Made by a program: the position numbers and the translations under genes
From: HK1 sp965202735
Lineage (GTDB): Bacteria > Pseudomonadota > Gammaproteobacteria > HK1
Direction: 5' to 3'
Assembly (NCBI GenBank): GCA_965202735.1
Contig: OZ241844.1
Location: 2,232,001-2,296,000, forward strand
Length of the DNA stretch: 64,000 bases
Shown: positions 9,715 through 17,200 of the stretch, piece after piece
Numbering within the stretch: position 1 is the first letter of the stretch
How the letters are laid out: every line of letters begins with the position of its first letter
The notes under the pieces: model-generated
Database searches by the model: none
Told to the model about the DNA's origin: nothing
The model's input: the letters and a program-made list of their open reading frames with translations, nothing else

Positions 9715-11199
9715 TCACCCCTCCCGGCGCATGTGGGGAAAGAGCAGCACGTCGCGGATGGACGCCGAGTCGGTCAGCAACATCACGAGGCGGTCGATGC
9801 CGAGCCCCTGGCCGCCGGTGGGCGGGAGGCCGTACTCCAGGGCCCGGATGTAGTCGTCGTCGAACCACATCGCCTCGTCGTCGCCGGCGTCGCGGGTCGC
9901 GACCTGGCGGCGGAAGCGGGCCGCCTGGTCCTCGGGGTCGTTCAGCTCGGAGAAGCCGTTGGCGATCTCCCGCCCGGCGATGAAGAGCTCGAACCGGTCG
10001 GTGAGGAACGGGTCGGCGTCGTTCGCGCGCGAGAGCGGGGACACCTCCATCGGATGCGCGGTGATGAAGGTCGGCTGGCGAAGGCGGTCCTCGGCCGTCT
10101 TCTCGAAGATCTCCTGCCACAGCTTCCCGCGCCCGTGGTGCGGCTCGATGGCGATGCCGAGCGAGCGGGCGTGCTCGCGGACGCGGTCGTCGCGGTCGAG
10201 GTCGGCGGCGTCGAGGGCCGGATTGCACTCGAGGATCGCCTCCGCCATCGAGAGCCGCCGGAACGGCGCCCCGAGGTCGATGGCCTCGCCCTGGTACTCG
10301 ATCGCCGCCGAGCCGCACACCGCCAGCGCCGCGCCGCGCACCAGCGCCTCGGTCAGGTCCATCATCTCCACGTAGTCCGCGTACGCCTGGTAGAACTCCA
10401 GCATCGTGAACTCGGGGTTGTGCTGGGTGGAGACGCCCTCGTTGCGGAAGTTGCGGTTGATCTCGAACACCCGTTCGAACCCGCCGACCACAAGCCGCTT
10501 GAGATACAGCTCCGGGGCGACGCGCAGGTAGAGATCGGCATCGAGCGCGTTGTGGTGGGTCACGAACGGCCGGGCCACCGCGCCGCCCGGGATCGGGTGC
10601 ATCATCGGGGTCTCGACTTCCAGGAACCCGCGGTCGATGAAGAACCGGCGGATGTGGTCGACGGTGCGCGAGCGGGCGCGGAACACCTCGCGGCTGCGCT
10701 CGTTGACGATGAGGTCGACGTAGCGCCGCCGGTAGCGGGTCTCGACGTCGGAGAGCCCGTGGTACTTCTCGGGCAGCGGGAGCAGCGACTTCACCAGCAG
10801 CCGGACCGACCGCGCCTTCACCGACAGCTCGCCGGTCCGGGTCCGGAAGACCTCGCCCTCCACCGCCACGATGTCCCCGAGGTCGAAGCGCCTGAACTCC
10901 GCGTACCGGCCCTCCGGCAGGTCGTCGCGGCGCACGTGGATCTGGATGTCCCCGGAGCCGTCGCGCAGGTGCGCGAAGCTCGCCCTGCCCATGAGGCGGC
11001 GGGTCATCATCCGGCCGGCGACGGCGACCTCGACCGGCTCGCGCTCCAGCGCCTCGGCGTCGACGCCGGCGAACCGCTCGTGCAGGTCGGCGGCCCGCGC
11101 ATCGGGCCGGAAGTCGTTCGGATACGCCTGGCCGCGTTCGCGCAGCGCCGCGAGCTTCGCGCGGCGCTGCGCCGACTGGCCGGTGGCGTCCTCGTTCAT
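9715..11199 (-). CDS. lysS: Lysyl-tRNA synthetase, class II
   Basis: This 494-residue cytoplasmic enzyme charges tRNA-Lys. The N-terminal OB-fold anticodon-binding domain spans about residues 55-160 (VAGRMMTRRLMGRASFAHLRD). The class II catalytic core follows, with motif 1 around RRFFIDRGFLEVETPMM, motif 2 FEINRNFRNEGVSTQHNPEFTMLE and motif 3 GLPPTGGQGLGIDRLVML near the C terminus. Length and motif order are normal. The ATG at 11199 has AGGGAGGG upstream; an earlier frame opening at 11259 is not needed. It lies downstream of prfB on the same strand, the common prfB-lysS order, but about 400 bp of repeat DNA now separates them. Confidence 0.97.
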   Translation of the reverse strand: MNEDATGQSAQRRAKLAALRERGQAYPNDFRPDARAADLHERFAGVDAEALEREPVEVAVAGRMMTRRLMGRASFAHLRDGSGDIQIHVRRDDLPEGRYAEFRRFDLGDIVAVEGEVFRTRTGELSVKARSVRLLVKSLLPLPEKYHGLSDVETRYRRRYVDLIVNERSREVFRARSRTVDHIRRFFIDRGFLEVETPMMHPIPGGAVARPFVTHHNALDADLYLRVAPELYLKRLVVGGFERVFEINRNFRNEGVSTQHNPEFTMLEFYQAYADYVEMMDLTEALVRGAALAVCGSAAIEYQGEAIDLGAPFRRLSMAEAILECNPALDAADLDRDDRVREHARSLGIAIEPHHGRGKLWQEIFEKTAEDRLRQPTFITAHPMEVSPLSRANDADPFLTDRFELFIAGREIANGFSELNDPEDQAARFRRQVATRDAGDDEAMWFDDDYIRALEYGLPPTGGQGLGIDRLVMLLTDSASIRDVLLFPHMRREG

Positions 11200-11249
11200 C
11201 GGCCGGCCCTCCCTGGCGCCGGCATCATGTCCGGGGCCGGCCGGTCGCC

Positions 11250-11382
11250 CCAGGACCATTCAGAAGTCGTGGCCACCGGCCGCCAGACCGGAATCTCGCA
11301 CGGTGGCGGGCGGTCTTCCGGTATCGAAGACCCGATTCGAGCGTCCGATGAACCGCTCGTCACGACTTCCGGAGAGTCCTGC
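11250..11382 (+). repeat. Family-1 intergenic repeat, copy A (~130 bp)
   Basis: The copy begins CAGGACCATTCAGAAGTCG and ends near CACGACTTCCGGAGAGTCC. These ends form an imperfect inverted repeat. Close copies lie at 22739-22876 (same orientation) and 36145-36275 (inverted). The element is noncoding, though it gives Pro/Arg-rich open frames by chance. It separates prfB from lysS. Confidence 0.85.
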
Positions 11383-11404
11383 CGGTCGCCCCGGCTTCGG
11401 GCCG

Positions 11405-11535
11405 CGGCGGGGCCGTCCGGCAGTCGCGACGAACGGCTCGCGACCCCCTCGGCCGGGGCTTTCGATGCCGGGAGACCGCCGGTCGCCGTGCGGCCGGCCG
11501 AATGGACGGCCAGTGGCCGCGACTCCTGAATGGTC
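11405..11535 (-). repeat. Family-1 repeat, copy A' (diverged, inverted)
   Basis: Read on the minus strand this segment begins CCGGACCATTCAGGAGTCG and contains GACCGCCGGTC... as the counterpart of copy A. It is more diverged and faces copy A head to head. The two could fold into a long hairpin between prfB and lysS. Confidence 0.65.
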
Positions 11536-11598
11536 CGGCGCACGGCGGCGGCCGGATTGCGCCCCGCGCTGTCCCCGTCTCCGCTCACCGCACCCCCC

Positions 11599-12697
11599 TC
11601 ACAGCCCCGCCTTGAGGCTCGCCTCGATGAAGCGGTCGATGTCCCCGTCGAGCACCGCGCCGGTGTTGCCGACCTCCACCCCGGTGCGCAGATCCTTGAT
11701 GCGGGACTGGTCGAGCACGTAGGAGCGGATCTGGCTCCCCCATCCGATGTCCGCCTTGTCGTCCTCCACCGCCTGCTGCGTCTCGCGCCGCTTCTGCACC
11801 TCGTGCTCGTAGAGCCGCGCCTTGAGCTGCTTCATGGCGGTGGCCTTGTTCTTGTGCTGCGAGCGGTCGTTCTGGCACTGCACCACGATGCTGGTGGGAA
11901 GGTGGGTGATGCGCACCGCGGACTCGGTGCGGTTGACGTGCTGGCCGCCGGCGCCGCTCGCACGGTAGACGTCGATCCGGAGGTCCCCCGGATCGATCTC
12001 GATGGCGATGTCGTCGTCGACCTCCGGCGAGACGTAGACCGCCGCGAACGAGGTGTGGCGCCGGTGTCCGGCGTCGAACGGCGACTTCCGCACCAGCCGG
12101 TGCACGCCGGTCTCGGTGCGCAGCCATCCGTAGGCGTACTCCCCCTCGAACCGGATGGTGGCGCTCTTGATCCCCGCCACCTCCGCTTCCGACACCTCGA
12201 TCAGCTCGGTCTCGAACCCGCGCCGCTCGCCCCAGCGCAGGTACATGCGGAACAGCATCTCGGCCCAGTCCTGGGCCTCGGTGCCGCCGGAGCCGGCCTG
12301 GATGTCGAGGAAGGCGCTGGAGGAGTCCATCTCGCCCGAGAACATCCGGCGGAACTCCAGGGCGCCGAGGCGCTCGTCGAGCGCCGCCACGTCGGTGTCG
12401 ACCTCGGCCACGGTGGCGGCGTCGGACTCCTCCTCGGCCAGCGAGAGGAGGGTCTCCGCGTCCTCGAGGCCGGCGTCGAGCCGGTCGAAGCCCTCCACGA
12501 CCTCGGCGAGCCGCGCCCGCTCGCGGCCGAGCGCCTGTGCCCGCTCGGGCTCGCTCCAGACATCGGGCAGCTCCAGCTCGCGATCGACCTCTTCCAGCTT
12601 CTCGCGGCGCGCGGCGATGTCAAAGATACCCCCTCAGGGCATCGAGACGCCCCCGCATGTCCTTGATGCGAGCATGGATTGCGTTGGCTTCTTCCAT
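11599..12697 (-). CDS. prfB: Peptide chain release factor 2 (programmed +1 frameshift)
   Basis: RF2 recognises UGA and UAA and triggers peptide release on the ribosome. The gene starts at ATG 12697 (MEEANAIHARIKDMRGRLDA), reaches an in-frame UGA after codon 25, and continues in the +1 frame from 12619 to 11599. The product is 365 residues, the length of Escherichia coli RF2. The GGQ peptidyl-transfer motif (RASGAGGQHVNRTESAVRI) and the SPF anticodon-like tripeptide (VRKSPFDAGHRRHTSF) are intact. Splitting it into two genes would be an error. It is upstream of lysS on the same strand. Confidence 0.97.
12619..12634 (-). promoter_or_regulatory. RF2 autoregulatory +1 frameshift site
   Basis: On the minus strand the sequence is AGGGGG TAT CTT TGA C. 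AGGGGG acts as an internal Shine-Dalgarno, CTT is the slippery codon and UGA-C is a poor termination context. When RF2 is scarce, ribosomes shift +1 and make full-length RF2. The arrangement is the classical one. Confidence 0.95.
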
Positions 12698-12760
12698 GGC
12701 GAGGCCCTTCGGGAGCGGCGATCGATACGGGCGGCGCGCCCGCACATCCGCGCGGCGGCG

Positions 12761-12903
12761 GATGGTACTACAGCGATTCCCGCTGGCGCGGGAACATGTC
12801 CTCGAAATCCCTTCGCCCGGGCGCTTTGGTGGTCGAAATCGCGCCGGAATCCCCCCGCGGCACGGCCTCTCCGGGCGTTGGCGGGAACTGCTGATGGTAC
12901 TAC
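12761..12903 (+). repeat. Family-2 small mobile repeat, copy a, with 11-bp target duplication
   Basis: A ~121-bp element (12772-12892) has imperfect terminal inverted repeats: AGCGATTCCCGCTGGCG at the left and the complement of AGCAGTTCCCGCCAACG at the right. It is flanked by identical 11-mers GATGGTACTAC at 12761-12771 and 12893-12903. This is good evidence that the repeat moved as a unit. Related copies occur at 32624-32821 and 57665-57785, with a rearranged one near 20170-20340. It carries no gene. Confidence 0.85.
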
Positions 12904-12970
12904 AGCACCCGATTGGTGTCGGGGCGTACTCTTCGTGCGTGCTCTTCGTGCGGCGGCTCCGAAACAATCG

Positions 12971-14065
12971 TCACCATCGACGGTCCGGCCCGGCACCCGG
13001 AGAGACGGGCGCGAGCGGCGCATCCACCGCTGCGTCCGGGCGCGCCGTCCGCTCCAGCGCCTCCAGCCTCGCGCGCCGCTCGTCCGACGACAGCGCCGCG
13101 AGCGATTCGCCCGCGCGGTAGAACGCCTGGAGGTCACCGCCGGACCGGGCGAGCAGCGCTTCGAGCGCAGGCACCCACCGATCGTAGGTGGACACGAGCG
13201 CGATGGCCGCGTTGTTCACGCCGCGCTCGAACCAGAAGTCATACGTCGCGCCACTCGTCCAGGCCGCCCGGAGCGCCGCGTACTGCGCCCGCAGTCGCCC
13301 GATCCGCTCCGTCTTCGCGGCTCGTTTCTCCGCGTCGGAGCGCGGGGAGGCGTACACCGCTTCGAGGTCCTCGCGCGCATCGCGCACCAGGCCGATGAAT
13401 GCGGCGCGGCGGGCGGCCGCGATGCCATGGAGCTCGCCCAGCTCGGCGCGTCCCGCCGACTCCAGCCATCGGCGCACGCCGGCGCGCTCGACCACGACCG
13501 CGAACGACTCGTTGAACTCGGTGTCGCCGGGCACGTAGAGCCGCTGGTGCGCAAGCTCGTGGAAGACGATTCCGGCGAGGAAGTACTCGGGCAGCTCGAC
13601 CATGGAGCTCAGCAGAGGATCGTCGAACCAGCCCAGGGTCGAGTACGCGGGGACCCCCGCCACAGTCACGTCCCAGCCTTCGGATTCGAGCGCCTCGGCG
13701 TACTCCGTGGCGGCGGATTCGGAGAAGTAGCCGCGATAGCTCAGGCATCCCACCACGGGGAAGCACCAGCGCCGGGGCTCGAGCGAAAGCTCCGGCGCCG
13801 CCACCACGCTCCAGACCACGTAGCGCCGGCCGAGGTCGACGTAGCGGCGGTAGCTGGCATTCGCGGGCAGCCCCAGGGCGTCGGATGCGAAGTCCCGGAT
13901 GTCGAGAGCGGTGCGGAGCCGCTCGGCAAGGCGGGGCTCGGTCTCGGGGGCCGCGATGACCGTCTCGACGGGACGCGCCCGGTACATCAGCCCCAGATGG
14001 CCGACCGCCGATTGCGCGTAGTACCCGACGCTCGCGCACCCGGTGAGCGCGAGGGCGGCAAGCAT
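12971..14065 (-). CDS. Lipoprotein aminopeptidase, COG4324/DUF2265-like
   Basis: A predicted lipoprotein of about 364 residues. A short hydrophobic signal ends in a lipobox (MLAALALTGCASVG), so the Cys should be lipidated and the protein anchored in the inner or outer membrane facing the periplasm. A zinc-metallopeptidase motif, FHELAHQRLY, lies near residue 175, with GDTEFNESFAVVVE downstream supplying the likely third ligand. The WCFPVVGCLSYRGYF block is typical of the COG4324 predicted aminopeptidases. The start is uncertain: ATG 14065 or a TTG nine bases upstream. The long open frame to 14164 runs into the 20-bp tandem repeat and is not coding. The last 20 residues are low in complexity. 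Confidence 0.75.
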   Translation of the reverse strand: MLAALALTGCASVGYYAQSAVGHLGLMYRARPVETVIAAPETEPRLAERLRTALDIRDFASDALGLPANASYRRYVDLGRRYVVWSVVAAPELSLEPRRWCFPVVGCLSYRGYFSESAATEYAEALESEGWDVTVAGVPAYSTLGWFDDPLLSSMVELPEYFLAGIVFHELAHQRLYVPGDTEFNESFAVVVERAGVRRWLESAGRAELGELHGIAAARRAAFIGLVRDAREDLEAVYASPRSDAEKRAAKTERIGRLRAQYAALRAAWTSGATYDFWFERGVNNAAIALVSTYDRWVPALEALLARSGGDLQAFYRAGESLAALSSDERRARLEALERTARPDAAVDAPLAPVSPGAGPDRRW

Positions 14066-14150
14066 TACAAGCAACGGACCGGAGTGGTCCGGAGCTCGAC
14101 CAGCGCGGCCCGGGCCACGCGCGCCCGGGAGCGAGGGCGGCCCGCCGCGG

Positions 14151-14289
14151 GCCACGGGGCTCATCAGCGGGCCACGGGGCTCATCAGCGGGCCACGGGGC
14201 TCACCAGCGGGCCGCGGGGCTCACCAGCGGGCCGCGGGGCTCACCAGCGGGCCGCGGGGCTCACCAGCGGGCCGCGGGGCTCACCAGCG
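14151..14289 (+). repeat. 20-bp tandem repeat, about 6.5 units
   Basis: The unit TCACCAGCGGGCCGCGGGGC is repeated from 14161 with partial units at both ends; the first two units read TCATCAGCGGGCCACGGGGC. The array abuts and includes the stop codon and last codons of the autotransporter gene (TCACCAGCGCAGCTC), so it probably arose by amplifying that gene end. It lies upstream of the lipoprotein gene. Confidence 0.9.
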
Positions 14290-17200
14290 CAGCTCGCCCC
14301 GCACCATCAGGCTCGCCTCGGCGGCGCGGGCCTCCTCCTCCCGACGCTCACCCTCCATCGACAGCCTCAGCGTCGGACCCACCGTGTAGCGCGCTCCCAC
14401 CCGCAGGGTCCGTCCGCCCCCCTCCGTCAGGGCGAGCCCCCCATACGGACTCAGCACCGCCATCCTCCCCGGTCCCCTCACCCCGAACCCGTACCCGACC
14501 TCCGCCTCCACATGTCCCTCCGCCTCCAGACCGCTCCCCCACCCCGGCCCGGACCCCGCCCTGCGCTCGAACAGCCCCTCCAGGTCCGTCGCCGTGCGCC
14601 CCCACGAGGGCGCCACCGTCAGCCAAAGCCCGTGTCCGTCCACGCCCGGGGCCATCTGCACCCGAGCGCTCACGCCCCACTCCTCATGCCCGCTCTCCTC
14701 GTGCGCAACCACCGTCCGCGCCCGCACCTCCATCGTCACACCCGCCGCCGGGTCGCGCCACGTCAGGCTCGCGCCCGCCTCCACCCCCGCCCCGTCCAGC
14801 GCGTCCCCTCCGTCATGGCGCAGCCCCACCTCCAGCGCCGGCGTCAGCGTCGCCTCGCCCCCGAGCCCGCGCTCGTGCGACCCCTCCAGCCCCACACGCA
14901 CCCGGCGCGTGTCCGACGACAGGGCGCTGAGGCCGTCCCCCCCTTCCGCCTTCACCCTCGACACCGCCCCCTCGCCCCGCACCGACACCCGCGTCACGCC
15001 CCCCGCTATCCACCGCGTATCCTCGCTCACCACCCCACGACCCCCCAGCGCCGCGCTCGCATACGTCATGTCCACCCCACGCGTCGGACCGCTCTCCTCC
15101 TCGACCCGTACCTCGCCCTTGCCGTAGCCTGCGCTCGCCCACACGTGCGCGCCCCCCGAGTACAGCCACGCCAGGTACGGATGCACCGCCATCAGCTCGG
15201 TCTCGTAGACGCTCTTCACCCGGTCACCGCCCGCATCGTCCGCCTCGGTGTCGAATGTCCCCTCCGACCACGACACCGCCGCTCCGGCCAGCAGCCCCGG
15301 GCGCACCCGCATGTCCGCCCCCACATGCGCCGACCACACCCCGCCGTCCCACGACACGTCGTCCTCCGACCCCGACAGCGACACCCGGCCACCCCGGCCC
15401 CACACCGCCGCCGACGCACCCCCGCCGCCAGTCTCCGACGCCCCGAGCGGCAGGGCGAACCGCGCACCGTCCAGCAGCTCGCGCAGGCGCGTGCCGGTCG
15501 GCTCCGCGTCTCGACGCTCGTCCCGCCAGCCCCCGGCGGACCCCGCACCGTCCCCCCACGCCTCGGCGCGGGCCGCCCCCGGCCAGGCCCCGAGCGCCAG
15601 CGACCGGCCCCCCTCACCCGAGGTCACCGCCTCGATGCGCCCCGCCACCGCATCCAGCGACTGCGACGCCATCGCCGCCGCCACCTGCGGCAGCACCGCC
15701 CGGTGCACCGCGTTGGCGTGCACGGCGCCCGTCGTGTCCTTCACCGTCACCGTCACCGTCTCGCCGCTCGTCACCGTCAGGACCGTATCGCCCATTCGGG
15801 CACTGTGGGTCACGGTCGCCGTGTCGTCGTCCGTGTCGTCGTCCGGCACACCCCTCACCGTCACGGTCTGGGTGGTGCTGTAGTTCTCGGGAGTGAAGGT
15901 CAGCGACTCCGACGAGACCGTCGCGACCGCCAGCGCGCTGCTCTGCGGCGTCACCGTCACCGTGGTTGCGCTCTCCGGCCATGCATCCAGCTTCACCGTG
16001 TAGGCGCCGGTGCCTCCCTCGGATACCGTCAGCGCGCTCGGCATCACCGTCAGGCCGACCGTCACATCGGTGGCGCCGGAGAAGCCGTGGTAGCCCGCGC
16101 CCGCAGGACCGTCCTTCACCTCGCCCCGGACCGTCACGTCCTCGCCGATGGCGTAGCCGGCCGCATCGTTCAGCGTGATGGTGTACTTCTCGGTCCCTTC
16201 CGACGCATCGGCGTCGACAAGGGTGTAGACCCCGATCACCCCGATTTTGCCCCCCGCGAAATTCGCGCGGTATGTCTGCGTCAGGCCACCGTGGATGTCC
16301 GCCGCCGAGAAGCCGCTCGAATCCCGATCGGACAGCGTCAGGCTCACCGGAAGCGTGCCCCTGACCGGCTTGTCCGAATGGACGAGCAAGCGGACCGGCG
16401 CCCCTTCGCTCACCGCGTCGGGAGCGGTCTCGAGCGTCAGGGTCGGCGTCATGTCGCGAACGACGATATCCTGTCTGTATGCCCCGTATTTCGGGGAGCA
16501 GGGGTTGCCGCCACCCTCCAACCGATAGGTAATGAATATATTGTGGTCCCGGGTGTCCTCATCCGCTTCCAGCTTCACATAGAAAATTCCGCGCTCCCTG
16601 CTCCAGCCCGAGGGAGTGAATACAAGAGGCCCCGACGTGCTCGAATAGATCGTCGCCTTGTCGGTAGGGGCCTTCGCGAAATCTCTTGTATTGCCGACAT
16701 AGTCGAAAGCCCTTGCTTCGGGAATCACTCTCACCGGAGCCGACAGGTGCCTGCCTATCCTTTCCCTGAGGTTGACCACAAATCTCAGCAAATCTCCCTC
16801 TTGGGGGTTGTCACCACTCACAGCACTGTAGGTCACGCCTCCCAGCGTCCGATAGGAGCCGGACAAGAATATGACTCCCCGATCGAAGTGAGAGTTCATG
16901 TCGCGCGGACGATACGTGATGTAACGATCCAGCGGATAGGCGATCCATTCCCGCTCCACCCGTGACAGCTCGGCGCTCGCCACCGTCCCGGGGCCGGCGT
17001 CCGTCGTCGCGCGGAGCTCGAACTCCTGACCTTCGTGACACTGGTCCGACGACACGGTGTGGCTCGTGGCCGACGGGTCCGCGATGGCCACCCAGTCGCG
17101 CCAGGCCCCATACCCGCCCGTCAGACTGTTGAATGATCGGTACCGGAATTGCCAGCCGGTCCGCTCCGGGTCGGCCAGCGCGGTCCAGCTCAGGTGCAGC

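Noticed and set aside
9415..11529. A 704-codon plus-strand open frame across lysS
   Set aside because: It is the antisense shadow of lysS with no start signal or family motif.
11250..11588. Short proteins encoded by the family-1 repeat (SRPPAARPESR, GGLPASKTRFER)
   Set aside because: The same peptide-like strings recur wherever the repeat occurs, without start signals; noncoding repeat is the simpler view.
14151..14289. The 20-bp repeat array as a second CRISPR
   Set aside because: Units are contiguous with no spacers.
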